A DNA stretch of 64,000 nucleotides from Amycolatopsis acidiphila (GCF_021391495.1 NZ_CP090063.1:5704001-5768000), one strand, 5' to 3'; positions 1 to 8,927 are shown, counted from the stretch's first letter. Notes: a model not told the origin generated them from the sequence alone. Numbers and translations are program-made.

Positions 1-1625
1 ACCGAGTCGCCGATCTTGAGCTCCGCCAGGGACTTCCGGAACGGGTGCACGCCTTCGGTCCGCGGCGCGCCGGGCACCCAGCGCCCGGTCACGGCGCTGA
101 GGACAGCGGGCGAGCCCTGCACCGCGGTGCGCTGCATGTGGTGCAGCACCCCGCGGATGCCGCCCATCTCCTCGCCGCCACCCGCGCGGCCGGGACCGCC
201 GTGGACCAGCTGCGGCATGGGCGAGCCGTGCCCGGTGGACTCCTTCGCGTCGTCGGCGTCGAGCACCAGCAGCCGCCCGTGCCACGGCGCCAGGCCGAGC
301 ACGACCTCCCGCGCGAACTCCGGGTCACCGGTCACGATCGAACCGGCGAGGCTGCCGTCGCCCCGCGCCGCGTACTCGATCACCTGGGCCGTCGAGGTGT
401 AGGGCAGCAACGTGGACACCGGTCCGAACGCCTCGACCTCGTGCGGCTCGGCGCGCTCCGGGTCGCCCTTGAGCAGCACCGGCGAGATGAACGCGCCGCG
501 CTCGGCGTCGGCGCCGGTGACCTCGACCTTCTCCGGGTCGCCGAACACCACGCTGCCCGCCGCCAGCAGCGCCTTCAGCGACCGGCGGACCTCCTCGCGC
601 TGCTCCAGGCTCGCGAGCGCGCCCATCCGCACGCCTTCGGCCGACGGGTCGCCGATGGTGACCTTCGCCAGCCGCGCGCTCGCCGCCTGTGCGACGTCGT
701 CCAGCAGCTCGGCGGGGACGAACGCGCGGCGGATCGCGGTGCACTTCTGGCCCGCCTTGACGGTCATCTCGGCGACCAGCTGCTTGACGAACAGGTCGAA
801 CTCGGCGGTGCCCGGGGTGGCGTCGGGGCCGAGGATCGAGCAGTTGAGCGAGTCGGCCTCGGCATTGAACCGGACCGCGTGCCGCACGATCGCCGGATGC
901 GCGCGCAGCTTCTGCGCCGTGGAGGCCGAACCCGTGAACGACACCAGGTCCTGCCCCGTCACGTGGTCGAGCAGGTCGCCCGCGCTGCCGCAGACGAACT
1001 GCAGCGCGCCCTCGGGCAGGATCCCCGACTCGACGATCAGCTCCACCAGGCGCGCGGTGAGGTAGGCCGTCTGGCTCGCCGGCTTGACCAGGCTCGGCAC
1101 CCCGGCCAGGAACGCCGGCGCGAACTTCTCCAGCGGGCCCCACACCGGGAAGTTGAACGCGTTGATCTGCACCGCCACGCCACGCAGCGGGGTCGCGATG
1201 TGCTGGCCGAGGAAGGTGCCGCCCTTGCCCAGCGGCTCGACGTCGCCCTCGACGTAGACCGTGTCGTTGGGCAGCTCGCGCTTGCCCTTGCTCGCGTAGC
1301 TGAACAGCACGCCGATGCCGCCGTCGACGTCGAACTTCGAGTCGCCGAGCGTCGCGCCGGTCCTCGCCGAGAGCGCGTACAGCTCGTCGCGGTGTTCACG
1401 CAGGTAGGAAGCCAGCGCCTTGAGCAGGGCCGCGCGCTGGTGGAACGTCAGCTCGCGCAGCGCGGGGCCGCCGACGCGGCGGCCGTACGCCAGCGCGGCA
1501 CCCATGTCGACGCCTGCCGACGAGATCCGTGCGACCTCCTGCCCGGTCACCGCGTCGTGCAGCGGGACCCCCTCGTCCGACGCGGTGTGCCAGTCGCCGC
1601 CGACGTAGCTGCGCAGGAGCGCCAT
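1..1625 (-). CDS. paaZ: Phenylacetate degradation aldehyde dehydrogenase PaaZ (partial, 3' end cut)
   Basis: The gene starts at an ATG at 1625 with GGGAGG five bases upstream, and it runs off the left edge after about 540 codons. What is visible is a whole aldehyde dehydrogenase domain. It includes the PaaZ-like stretch INAFNFPVWGPLEKFAPAF near residue 155, FNAEADSLN near 250 and the catalytic Cys in KAGQKCTAIRR near 294. In PaaZ this domain oxidises the semialdehyde made after hydrolytic opening of oxepin-CoA, in the cytoplasm. The fused MaoC-type hydratase half, if present, lies left of base 1; the last residues seen (RKSLAELKIGDS) look like its beginning. The gene is divergent from paaI-paaK-paaR, which supports the pathway. 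The family is secure; presence of the hydratase half is inference. Confidence 0.88.
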   Translation of the reverse strand, partial: MALLRSYVGGDWHTASDEGVPLHDAVTGQEVARISSAGVDMGAALAYGRRVGGPALRELTFHQRAALLKALASYLREHRDELYALSARTGATLGDSKFDVDGGIGVLFSYASKGKRELPNDTVYVEGDVEPLGKGGTFLGQHIATPLRGVAVQINAFNFPVWGPLEKFAPAFLAGVPSLVKPASQTAYLTARLVELIVESGILPEGALQFVCGSAGDLLDHVTGQDLVSFTGSASTAQKLRAHPAIVRHAVRFNAEADSLNCSILGPDATPGTAEFDLFVKQLVAEMTVKAGQKCTAIRRAFVPAELLDDVAQAASARLAKVTIGDPSAEGVRMGALASLEQREEVRRSLKALLAAGSVVFGDPEKVEVTGADAERGAFISPVLLKGDPERAEPHEVEAFGPVSTLLPYTSTAQVIEYAARGDGSLAGSIVTGDPEFAREVVLGLAPWHGRLLVLDADDAKESTGHGSPMPQLVHGGPGRAGGGEEMGGIRGVLHHMQRTAVQGSPAVLSAVTGRWVPGAPRTEGVHPFRKSLAELKIGDS

Positions 1626-1645
1626 CGATCCTCCCTCATTTACCA

Positions 1646-1722
1646 ACCGAACGTTCAGGAATTCATGGTAGCGTCTTGACAACGGGGCCGCCAAGGCCCA
1701 GTTTGTTAACCGTCCATTCGGT
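1646..1722. promoter_or_regulatory. Divergent paa control region with two TetR-type operators
   Basis: Two imperfect palindromes lie between paaZ and paaI: ACCGAACGTTCAGG at 1646-1659 (core GAACGTTC) and ACCGTCCATTCGGT at 1709-1722 (arms ACCG/CGGT). The first sits inside a wider TACCA...TGGTA repeat at 1641-1670. On the minus strand TACCAT at 1665-1670 could be the paaZ -10 box, with TTGGCG 18 bases upstream, so the first palindrome would overlap the transcription start. The paaR gene two genes downstream is the obvious candidate repressor. The promoter assignment is inference. Confidence 0.6.
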
Positions 1723-1844
1723 CAGGCTGTGTCGTCGTTACCGATCCGCCCGGCAGTCACGGCGATCCGCCTGCCGCAGGTCGGCTTCCGGTTGAGCACA
1801 GCGGGCCTGCTTTCGGTCGGATCAGTAGGCAAGGCGGTGAGCAC

Positions 1845-2240
1845 GTGACCCGGTCGGCGGCCGCACAGGCGATGTTCGACGACGACGTCGCCTCGAAGTC
1901 CCTGGGCATCGAGCTGGTCGAGGCCGCGGACGGGCGAGCGGTCGCCCGCATGCGCGTCACCGCGGAGATGGTCAACGGGCACGGCGTCGCACACGGCGGC
2001 TTCCTGTTCCTGCTGGCGGACACGGCCTTCGCGTGCGCGTGCAACAGCCACGGGCCGGTCACCGTCGCCTCGGGCGCGGAGATCTCGTTCGTCACCAGCG
2101 GCCGGCTCGGCGACGAGCTGGTCGCGACCGCGCAGGAGCGCACCCGCTACGGCCGCAACGGCATCTACGACGTGACCGTCCACCGTGGCACCGAGGTCGT
2201 CGCCGAGTTCCGCGGTCGCAGCCGCACCATCGCCCGCTGA
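1845..2240 (+). CDS. paaI: Hotdog-fold phenylacetate-pathway thioesterase PaaI
   Basis: This 131-residue protein starts at GTG 1845, with AAGGCGG seven bases upstream. It is a single hotdog domain. The active-site helix NGHGVAHGGFLFLLADTAF (residues 44-62) carries the conserved Asp59 and is followed by ACNS. PaaI enzymes hydrolyse ring-hydroxylated phenylacetyl-CoA and other dead-end CoA thioesters, releasing free CoA when the pathway stalls. The length is normal. It is eight bases upstream of paaK on the same strand and divergent from paaZ, which favours PaaI over a general hotdog thioesterase. There is no signal peptide, so it acts in the cytoplasm. Confidence 0.88.
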   Translation: MTRSAAAQAMFDDDVASKSLGIELVEAADGRAVARMRVTAEMVNGHGVAHGGFLFLLADTAFACACNSHGPVTVASGAEISFVTSGRLGDELVATAQERTRYGRNGIYDVTVHRGTEVVAEFRGRSRTIAR

Positions 2241-2248
2241 GGAGAACC

Positions 2249-3595
2249 ATGACCACGACGCACAGTGAAGTGCCGCACGCGAAACGCCTGGGCAGCGCGC
2301 CCGCCGCGGACGACCTTTCCCCGGCGGAGCGGATGAGCGTGGACGAGCTGCGGGCCGTGCAGCTCGAACGTCTGCAGTGGACACTCCGGCACGCGTACGA
2401 GAACGTGCCCTGCTACCGCAGGAAGTTCGACGAGGCCGGAGTGCATCCGGACGACTGCCGGTCGCTCGAGGACCTGGCGAAGTTCCCGTACACCACCAAG
2501 GCCGACCTGCGCGAGAACTACCCGTTCGGCATGTTCGCCGTGCCGCAGCAGGAGGTCCGCCGCATCCACGCCTCCAGCGGCACCACCGGCAAGCCCACTG
2601 TCGCCGGCTACACCGCGGACGACATCGACACCTGGGCCACGGTGATGGCACGGTCGATCTTCGCGGCCGGTGGCCGGCCGGGGCACAAGGTGCACGTGGC
2701 CTACGGCTACGGCCTGTTCACCGGCGGGCTCGGCGCGCACTACGGCGTGGAGAAGCTCGGCGCCACCGTGATCCCCGCGTCCGGCGGGATGACGGCGCGG
2801 CAGGTGCAGATCATCACCGACTTCCGGCCCGAGATCATCATGGTCACCCCGTCGTACATGCTCACGCTGCTCGACGAGTTCGAGCGCCAGGGCATCGACC
2901 CGCGCACGAGCTCGCTGCGCGTCGGCATCTTCGGCGCCGAGCCGTGGACCGAACGGATGCGCGCCGAGATCGAGGAGCGGATGGACCTCGACGCGGTCGA
3001 CATCTACGGGCTGTCCGAGGTGATGGGGCCCGGCGTCGCGCAGGAGTGCGCCGAGACCAAGGACGGGCTGCACGTCTGGGAGGACCACTTCTACCCCGAG
3101 GTGATCGACCCGGTCGACGAGAACGTGCTGGCCGAGGGCGAGACCGGCGAGCTGCTGTTCACGTCGCTGACCAAGCAGGCGATGCCGGTCATCCGCTACC
3201 GCACGCGGGACCTCACCGCGCTGCGCCCCGGCACCGCACGCCCGTCGTACCGGCGGATGGACAAGGTCACCGGGCGCAGCGACGACATGATCATCCTGCG
3301 CGGGGTCAACGTGTTCCCGACGCAGATCGAGGAGATCGTGCTCGGCACGCCCGGGCTGGCCCCGCACTTCCAGCTCCGGCTGACCCGCAAGGACCGGATG
3401 GACCACCTGACCGTGCTGGCCGAAGCACGCGCGGACACCCCGGCCGAGCGCCGGGTGCCCGCGGCGCTGGAGATCGCGGCGCGGGTCAAGGACGGGGTCG
3501 GCGTGAGCGTCGGTGTCGAGGTGCTCGACCCCGACACGCTGGAGCGTTCGGTCGGCAAGATGCGGCGCGTGATCGACCAGCGGCCGCGCGACTGA
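2249..3595 (+). CDS. paaK: Phenylacetate-CoA ligase PaaK
   Basis: The 448-residue protein starts at ATG 2249 with GAGGAG just upstream. It belongs to the PaaK branch of the adenylate-forming enzymes, which convert phenylacetate, ATP and CoA to phenylacetyl-CoA, the first committed step. The AMP-binding loop SSGTTGKPT is at residues 109-117. YGLSEVMGPG, and later RYRTRDLT and the hinge GRSDDMIILRG, are all in the expected order and the length is typical. It follows paaI after eight bases and precedes the TetR gene by 23, so the three probably form one transcription unit. A ligase for another aryl acid is the main alternative; the paaZ and paaI neighbours argue against it. Confidence 0.92.
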   Translation: MTTTHSEVPHAKRLGSAPAADDLSPAERMSVDELRAVQLERLQWTLRHAYENVPCYRRKFDEAGVHPDDCRSLEDLAKFPYTTKADLRENYPFGMFAVPQQEVRRIHASSGTTGKPTVAGYTADDIDTWATVMARSIFAAGGRPGHKVHVAYGYGLFTGGLGAHYGVEKLGATVIPASGGMTARQVQIITDFRPEIIMVTPSYMLTLLDEFERQGIDPRTSSLRVGIFGAEPWTERMRAEIEERMDLDAVDIYGLSEVMGPGVAQECAETKDGLHVWEDHFYPEVIDPVDENVLAEGETGELLFTSLTKQAMPVIRYRTRDLTALRPGTARPSYRRMDKVTGRSDDMIILRGVNVFPTQIEEIVLGTPGLAPHFQLRLTRKDRMDHLTVLAEARADTPAERRVPAALEIAARVKDGVGVSVGVEVLDPDTLERSVGKMRRVIDQRPRD

Positions 3596-3618
3596 CCGGC
3601 GGTGGGGATACTCAGGGT

Positions 3619-4233
3619 ATGACGACCGCACCACCCGCCCGGGCCGCCAAGCGCGGCAGGCCGGGCTACGACCTCGAGTCGCTGCTGGCCGTCGCGGTGA
3701 AGCTGTTCAACGAGCGCGGGTACGACGGCACGAGCATGGAGGACCTCTCGCGGAAGCTGGGAATCACGAAGTCCGCGATCTACCACCACGTGCCGAGCAA
3801 GCAGGAGCTGCTGCGGCTGTCGGTCAACCGGGCGCTCGACGGGCTGTTCGCGATCGTGGCCGAGCTGGAGACGGTCGAGGGGCGTGCGGTCGAGCGGCTG
3901 GCGCACCTGGTGCGCGGGAGCGTCACGGTGCTCGTCGAGCAGCTGCCGTTCGTGACGCTGCTGCTGCGGGTGCGCGGCAACACGAAGGTCGAGCGGGACG
4001 CCCTCGCCCGGCGGCGGGAGTTCGACCACATCGTCACGTCGCTGGTGACGCAGGCCGTCGAGGAAGGCGACCTGCGCACGGACATCGACCCGGCCACGGC
4101 GGCGCGCCTGCTGTTCGGCATGGTCAACTCGCTGGTCGAGTGGTACCGCCCCCGCGGCGGCATCGGCGCGGACGCGCTGGCGGATTCGGTGGCGACGATG
4201 GCCTTCGACGGCTTGCGGGTGCGCAGAAGCTGA
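3619..4233 (+). CDS. paaR: TetR-family repressor of the paa genes (PaaR-like)
   Basis: This 204-residue protein has a basic N-terminus (AAKRGRPG) and a TetR helix-turn-helix at about residues 38-65 (SRKLGITKSAIYHHVPSKQ), followed by a helical ligand domain. PaaR proteins of this family are induced by phenylacetyl-CoA. The gene directly follows paaK, and the palindromes at 1646-1722 are plausible targets. There is no Shine-Dalgarno sequence before ATG 3619, but GATACT ends six bases upstream, so a second, leaderless transcript may come from an internal promoter. Family and context are clear; the ligand is inferred. Confidence 0.8.
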   Translation: MTTAPPARAAKRGRPGYDLESLLAVAVKLFNERGYDGTSMEDLSRKLGITKSAIYHHVPSKQELLRLSVNRALDGLFAIVAELETVEGRAVERLAHLVRGSVTVLVEQLPFVTLLLRVRGNTKVERDALARRREFDHIVTSLVTQAVEEGDLRTDIDPATAARLLFGMVNSLVEWYRPRGGIGADALADSVATMAFDGLRVRRS

Positions 4234-4244
4234 CACCACGCAAA

Positions 4245-4278
4245 GCCTCCGTGCCACCAAGGGTGGTGACACGGAGGC
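4245..4278. terminator. Bidirectional hairpin between convergent genes
   Basis: GCCTCCGTG (4245-4253) and CACGGAGGC (4270-4278) form a perfect 9-bp outer stem enclosing a second pair, CCACC/GGTGG (4254-4258/4262-4266). It lies between the 3' ends of paaR and the convergent CsbD gene, where a terminator is expected. There is no T-run, as is usual in high-GC actinomycetes. Confidence 0.7.
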
Positions 4279-4294
4279 GGTCAGCGGCTTACAG

Positions 4295-4480
4295 CTACTT
4301 GTCGAACACGTTCTTCGCGGCATCCTTGAGCTTTTCGCCGGCCTGCTTGACGTTGCCCTTGCCCTGCTCGGCCTTGCCCTCCGCCTGCCACTGCTCGTTG
4401 TCCGTCGCGTCGCCGAGGCCCTCCTTGGCCTTGCCCTTCATCTCCTCGGCCTTGTTGCTCAACTTGTCGTCGGCACTCAT
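4295..4480 (-). CDS. CsbD-family stress protein
   Basis: A 61-residue, very hydrophilic protein rich in Lys, Glu and Ala with no hydrophobic segment. The pattern of DKLSNKAEEMKGKAKEGLGD at the start, later QAEGKAEQGKGNVKQAGEKL, is diagnostic of the CsbD family: small, largely disordered or helical cytoplasmic proteins made under general stress, whose biochemical role is unknown. ATG 4480 is preceded by GGGAG at good spacing. It stands alone, convergent with paaR through the hairpin at 4245-4278. Confidence 0.9.
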   Translation of the reverse strand: MSADDKLSNKAEEMKGKAKEGLGDATDNEQWQAEGKAEQGKGNVKQAGEKLKDAAKNVFDK

Positions 4481-4554
4481 GGTGGCTCCCTTCATCCGAG
4501 CTGCCCAAGGCATACCCACTGAGCCGCCGCCGACACCCGGGCGGGGGAATTTGT

Positions 4555-5250
4555 TCAGCCGCGGGGCACGCCCATCTCGCGGGCGGGCCTGGTCAGCTTT
4601 CCCTTCGGGCTGTAAAAGACACAGGCGCCGGTCGAGTCGAGGTAGTACGACTGCTGGTCCGGCACCACGACGGTCTTCTCGAGGCCCGGATAGTCCAGGC
4701 CCGGGTCCAGCTTCCCGTCGAACCACTGCGCACACGACGCCTCCGCGGCCTCCTGGACCCACGCCGCGCCCGGATAGCCGCCGGCCCGCGGCAACGCGAC
4801 CATCGCGTAGATCTCGGCGTCGTGCGGGCTCGTGCACGGCAACCGGGTCACCCGCGCGAGCGGGATGTACGGGTTCACGTCGAAGCAGGTCCCGTTCTCC
4901 TCGCCGAACAGGTAGCCCTCCCCCGACGTCTCCGGCGCGTGCACTGTCGCCGGCGGCGCCGTGGTCAGCGCCCGCACCGGCCGCGGGTCGGCGGTCAGCA
5001 CCGAGGTCAGCACCACCGCTCCCACCGCCAGCCAGGCGCCGGACAACGCGAGCGCCCCCCAGGCCAGCCCCTCGCCACCGCGGTCGGACCGCGCGATCCG
5101 CCGCAGGGCGACCAGCGCGAGCGCGACCGCGAGCGGGACCAGGGCGACGACCGCTGCCACCAGGGCGGCGACGGCGAGCCGGTCGCGTTCCGGTTCGGGC
5201 TCGTCGGCCCCGAGCCGCGCCCACCGATCGTCCTGTTCTTCGATCGTCAC
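4555..5250 (-). CDS. Membrane protein with septum-formation-type extracellular domain
   Basis: The protein is 231 residues from GTG 5250. A short charged cytoplasmic N-terminus is followed by two hydrophobic segments (about residues 25-47 and 61-83) and an exposed C-terminal domain with paired Cys in ENGTCFDVNPY, RLPCTSPHDAEIYA, ASCAQWFDG and TGACVFYSP. That pattern matches the actinobacterial septum formation domain found in mycobacterial-type proteins; its molecular function is not established. I chose GTG 5250 because TATCTT ends six bases upstream, suggesting a leaderless mRNA. An in-frame GTG at 5271 has no better signal. Confidence 0.7.
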   Translation of the reverse strand: MTIEEQDDRWARLGADEPEPERDRLAVAALVAAVVALVPLAVALALVALRRIARSDRGGEGLAWGALALSGAWLAVGAVVLTSVLTADPRPVRALTTAPPATVHAPETSGEGYLFGEENGTCFDVNPYIPLARVTRLPCTSPHDAEIYAMVALPRAGGYPGAAWVQEAAEASCAQWFDGKLDPGLDYPGLEKTVVVPDQQSYYLDSTGACVFYSPKGKLTRPAREMGVPRG

Positions 5251-5287
5251 GCAGCGAAGATACGCCGACACGCATCGCGAGAAATGT

Positions 5288-5331
5288 CCGGACAGCCGCC
5301 CCGCTCCCGTGGGCGCGGGGCGACTGTCCGG
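5288..5331 (-). terminator. Terminator of the ABC exporter operon
   Basis: CCGGACAG/CTGTCCGG (5288-5295/5324-5331) encloses CGCCCCGC/GCGGGGCG (5297-5304/5315-5322). The result is a long, nearly perfect hairpin with a 10-base loop, immediately after the stop codon of the downstream ABC gene. Confidence 0.75.
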
Positions 5332-7197
5332 TCAGACGGCCGCCGCGAACTGCGCCGAGTACAGCCGGTGGTACGCGCCCCGCGCCTCGAGCAGTTCCTC
5401 GTGGGTGCCCTGTTCGACGATCTGGCCCGACTCCATCACCAGGATCAGGTCGGCGTCCCGGATCGTCGAGAGCCGGTGCGCGATCACGAAGCTCGTCCGG
5501 GACGAGCGCAGCGCCGCCATCGCGTGCTGCACCAGCGCCTCGGTCCGGGTGTCGACCGAGCTCGTCGCCTCGTCGAGGATCAGCAGCGAAGGGCTCGCGA
5601 GGAACGCCCGCGCGATCGTCAGCAGCTGCTTCTCCCCCGCGCTGACGTTCGTGCCCTCCTCGTCGATCACCGTGTCGTAGCCCTCGGGCAGGGTGCGCAC
5701 GAACCGGTCGACGAACGTCGCCTTCGCGGCGGCGATGATCTCCTCCTCCGTCGCGTCCGGCTTGCCATAGGCGATGTTGTCCCGGATCGTCCCGCCGAAC
5801 AGCCAGGTGTCCTGCAGCACCATCCCGGTCTGCGAGCGCAGGTCCTCGCGCCGCAGCTTCGTGATGTCGACCCCGTCGAGCGTGATGCGCCCCGCGTCCA
5901 GCTCGTAGAACCGCATGATCAGGTTGACCAGCGTGGTCTTGCCGGCGCCGGTCGGCCCGACGATCGCCACCGTCTGCCCGGGCTCTGCGACCAGCGACAG
6001 GTGCTCGATGAGCGGCTGCTCGGGCCGGTAGGCGAAGCTGACGTCGGAGAACTCGACCCGGCCCCGCCGCTGCGCGGGCAGCGACGCGTCGTGCGCGTCG
6101 GGCTCCTGCTCCTCGGCGTCCAGCAGCTCGAACACCCGTTCCGCCGACGCGACACCGGACTGCATCAGGTTCGCCATCGACGCGACCTGCGTCAGCGGCT
6201 GGGTGAACTGCCGCGAGTACTGGATGAACGCCTGCACCTCACCGAGCGTCATCGCGCCGGAGGTGATCCGCAGCCCGCCGACCACCGCGACCACGACGTA
6301 GCTGAGGTTCGACAGGAACATCATCGCCGGCATGATCAGCCCGGACACGAACTGCGCCTCGCGGGCCGCGCCGAACAGCTCGTCGTTGCGGCGCCGGAAC
6401 TCCTCTTCCGACTCCCGCTGCCGGCCGAAGACCTTCACCAGCTGGTGCCCGGTGAACGACTCCTCGATGTGCGCGTTGAGCGCGCCGGTGTGCTTCCACT
6501 GCGCGATGAACATCTTCTGCGAGCGCTTGCCGATCACGCTCGTGACGAACACCGACACCGGGATCACCGCGAGCGCGATCAGGGCGAGCAGCGGCGAGAT
6601 CGTCAGCATCATCACGATCACGCCGAGCACGGTCAGCACCGAGGTCAGCAGCTGGCTCAGCGTCTGCTGCAGGGTCGTCGAGATGTTGTCGATGTCGTTG
6701 GTGACGCGGGAAAGCAGCTCACCGCGGGGCCTGCCGTCGAAGTAGCGCAAGGGAAGCCGGTGCAGCTTCGCCTCGACCTCCTCACGCAGCCCGTACACGA
6801 CGCGTTGCACCACGCCGTTGAGCAACCGCCCCTGCGCGAAGGCGAACACCGACGCCGCGACGTACAGCCCGAGCACCCAGGACAGCTTGCTGCCCAGCGC
6901 GGCGAAGTCGATGCCGGCGCCGGGCACGCCCCGCACGTGCTCGAGCACGCCGGTGAAGATGACGTCCGTGGCCTCACCCAGCAGCTTCGGGCCGGCGACG
7001 GTCAACGCGACGCTGGTGACGCCGAGCAGGACGACGGCGCCGAAGGTGAACCGCTCGGGCCGCAGCCGCGCGGCGAGCCGTTTGGCCGACGGGCCGAAGC
7101 TCTTCGGCTTGCTGACCGGCATGCCCATCCCGGGCATGCCACGGCCCATCGGACCTTGCGGCCGGGGGGCCGCCGGTCTGTTCTCGGTGGTGGTCAC
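5332..7197 (-). CDS. ABC exporter half-transporter, catalytically complete subunit
   Basis: A 621-residue fusion of a six-helix exporter membrane domain (about residues 40-340) and an ATPase domain (about 370-610). The ATPase has Walker A GPTGAGKTT, a signature loop NVSAGEKQLLTIARA, and Walker B LLILDEATSSVD with the catalytic Glu, so its own site is intact. An N-terminal extension rich in Pro, Gly and Met (GPMGRGMPGMGMP) is typical of actinobacterial members. It overlaps the upstream gene by four bases, which fits a heterodimer such as BmrCD or TM287/288. Such pumps export drugs or lipids across the cytoplasmic membrane; the substrate cannot be read from sequence. A TetR gene lies divergent at 9013. 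Confidence 0.88.
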   Translation of the reverse strand: MTTTENRPAAPRPQGPMGRGMPGMGMPVSKPKSFGPSAKRLAARLRPERFTFGAVVLLGVTSVALTVAGPKLLGEATDVIFTGVLEHVRGVPGAGIDFAALGSKLSWVLGLYVAASVFAFAQGRLLNGVVQRVVYGLREEVEAKLHRLPLRYFDGRPRGELLSRVTNDIDNISTTLQQTLSQLLTSVLTVLGVIVMMLTISPLLALIALAVIPVSVFVTSVIGKRSQKMFIAQWKHTGALNAHIEESFTGHQLVKVFGRQRESEEEFRRRNDELFGAAREAQFVSGLIMPAMMFLSNLSYVVVAVVGGLRITSGAMTLGEVQAFIQYSRQFTQPLTQVASMANLMQSGVASAERVFELLDAEEQEPDAHDASLPAQRRGRVEFSDVSFAYRPEQPLIEHLSLVAEPGQTVAIVGPTGAGKTTLVNLIMRFYELDAGRITLDGVDITKLRREDLRSQTGMVLQDTWLFGGTIRDNIAYGKPDATEEEIIAAAKATFVDRFVRTLPEGYDTVIDEEGTNVSAGEKQLLTIARAFLASPSLLILDEATSSVDTRTEALVQHAMAALRSSRTSFVIAHRLSTIRDADLILVMESGQIVEQGTHEELLEARGAYHRLYSAQFAAAV

Positions 7198-8927
7198 GCC
7201 GCCGCCTCCGTCGTGAGCTGGGACTGGACGATCTCGACGTAGGTCGGGCAGGTGTCCAGCAGTTCGTGGTGGTTACCGGCGCCGACGATCGCGCCGTTGT
7301 CGAGCACGAGGATCTGGTCGGCGCCGAGGATGGTGGAGATTCGCTGGGCGACGACGATCAGCGCCGCCTGCTGGGTGTGCGGCCGCAGCGCCGTGCGCAA
7401 CGCCGCGTCGGTGGCCAGGTCGAGCGCGGAGAACGAGTCGTCGAACAGGAAGACCTCCGGGCGCCGCACGAGCGCCCGCGCGATCGAGAGCCGCTGCCGC
7501 TGGCCGCCGGAGACGTTGGTGCCGCCCTGCGCGATCGGTGCCGCCAGCCCGCCGGGCATCTCCTCGACGAAGTCCCTGGCCTGGGCGACCTCCAGCGCCT
7601 GCCACAGCTCCTCGTCGGTGGCATCCGGGTTGCCGTAGCGCAGGTTGCTCGCGACGGTTCCGGTGAACAGGTACGGCCGCTGCGGGACCAGGCCGACCCG
7701 GCTCCACAGCACGTCCGGCTCCAGCTCCCGCACGTCGACGCCGTCGACCAGGACCGTGCCGGCGGTGACGTCGATCAGCCGCGGGATCAGCGACAGCAGC
7801 GTCGTCTTGCCCGCGCCGGTGCTGCCGACGATCGCGGTGGTGGTGCCGGGCTCCGCGCGGAAGGAGATGTCCCGCAGCACGGGCTCCGCCGCGCCGGGGT
7901 AGCGGAACTCGACGCCGCGGAACTCGACCTCGGCCCGCGCCCGCAGCTCGCGCACCGGTGCGGCCGCCGGCCGCACCGACGACTCGGTGTCGAGCACCTC
8001 GTTGATCCGCTCCGCGCACACGGCGGCCCGCGGGATCATCATCGAGATGAACGTCGCCATCATCACCGACATGAGGATCTGCAGCAGGTAGTTCAGGAAC
8101 GCGGTCAGCGCGCCGATCTGCATCTCGCCGGTGTCGACCCGGTGCGCGCCGAACCACAGCACCGCGATGCTGGAGGCGTTGAGGATCAGCATGACGGTCG
8201 GGAAGATCAGCGCCTGCAGCCTGCCGACCCGCAGCGCCGTGTCGGTCAGCGTCGCGTTGGCGTCGGCGAACCGGTTCGTCTCCGCCTTCTCGCGGACGAA
8301 CGCGCGGACCACCCGGATGCCGGTGAGCTGCTCGCGCAGGACGCGGTTGACCTGGTCGATCCGCTCCTGCATCCGGCGGAACTGCGGCACCATCCGGATC
8401 ACGATCGAGCCGATCGCGATCAGCAGCACGGGCACGCACACCAGCAGCAGCCAGGACAGCCCGAGGTCCTCGTTGAGCGCGAGCACGATGCCGGCGAAGC
8501 ACATGATCGGCGCGGTGACGAGCATCGTGCAGACCATCACCACCAGCAGCTGCACCTGCTGCACGTCGTTCGTGGTGCGGGTGATCAGCGAGGGCGGGCC
8601 GAAGTGGGCGACCTCGCGGGCGGAGAACTCGCCGACCCGGTGGAAGATCCCGGCCCGCACGTCACGGCCGAAGCCCATGGCGGCCCGCGCGCTGAAGAAG
8701 ACCGCGCCGACCGAGCAGATGATCTGCAGCAGGGTGACCACGAGCATCCACGCGCCGGTGGAGACGATGTAGCCGGTGTCGCCCCGCACGACGCCGAAGT
8801 CGATGATGTCGGCGTTCAGGCTCGGCAGGTAGAGCGACGCGACCGTGCCGATCATCTGCAGCACGAGCACGATCGCGAGCTCTTGTCTGTAGGGGCGCAG
8901 GTAGCTGCGCAACAGGCGGATGAGCAA
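7194..8927 (-). CDS. ABC exporter half-transporter, subunit with degenerate ATPase site
   Basis: The membrane domain plus ATPase give 577 residues from TTG 8927, chosen because GGGGGA lies a few bases upstream and gives the family-like start MLIRLLRSYLRPY. A TTG at 8939 is also possible. Walker A is GSTGAGKTT and the signature NVSGGQRQRLSIARA is intact, but Walker B reads FLFDDSFSALD. The catalytic Glu is thus replaced by Asp, as in the non-hydrolysing subunit of heterodimeric exporters. Together with the intact partner at 5332-7197 this implies an asymmetric transporter with one active ATP site. It is the first gene of the operon and is divergent from a TetR regulator. Confidence 0.88.
   Translation of the reverse strand: MLIRLLRSYLRPYRQELAIVLVLQMIGTVASLYLPSLNADIIDFGVVRGDTGYIVSTGAWMLVVTLLQIICSVGAVFFSARAAMGFGRDVRAGIFHRVGEFSAREVAHFGPPSLITRTTNDVQQVQLLVVMVCTMLVTAPIMCFAGIVLALNEDLGLSWLLLVCVPVLLIAIGSIVIRMVPQFRRMQERIDQVNRVLREQLTGIRVVRAFVREKAETNRFADANATLTDTALRVGRLQALIFPTVMLILNASSIAVLWFGAHRVDTGEMQIGALTAFLNYLLQILMSVMMATFISMMIPRAAVCAERINEVLDTESSVRPAAAPVRELRARAEVEFRGVEFRYPGAAEPVLRDISFRAEPGTTTAIVGSTGAGKTTLLSLIPRLIDVTAGTVLVDGVDVRELEPDVLWSRVGLVPQRPYLFTGTVASNLRYGNPDATDEELWQALEVAQARDFVEEMPGGLAAPIAQGGTNVSGGQRQRLSIARALVRRPEVFLFDDSFSALDLATDAALRTALRPHTQQAALIVVAQRISTILGADQILVLDNGAIVGAGNHHELLDTCPTYVEIVQSQLTTEAAA

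Noticed and set aside
2165-3634. 489-codon open frame antisense to paaK
   Set aside because: Its composition follows the third-codon-position GC of paaK; no family features, and the + strand gene is certain.
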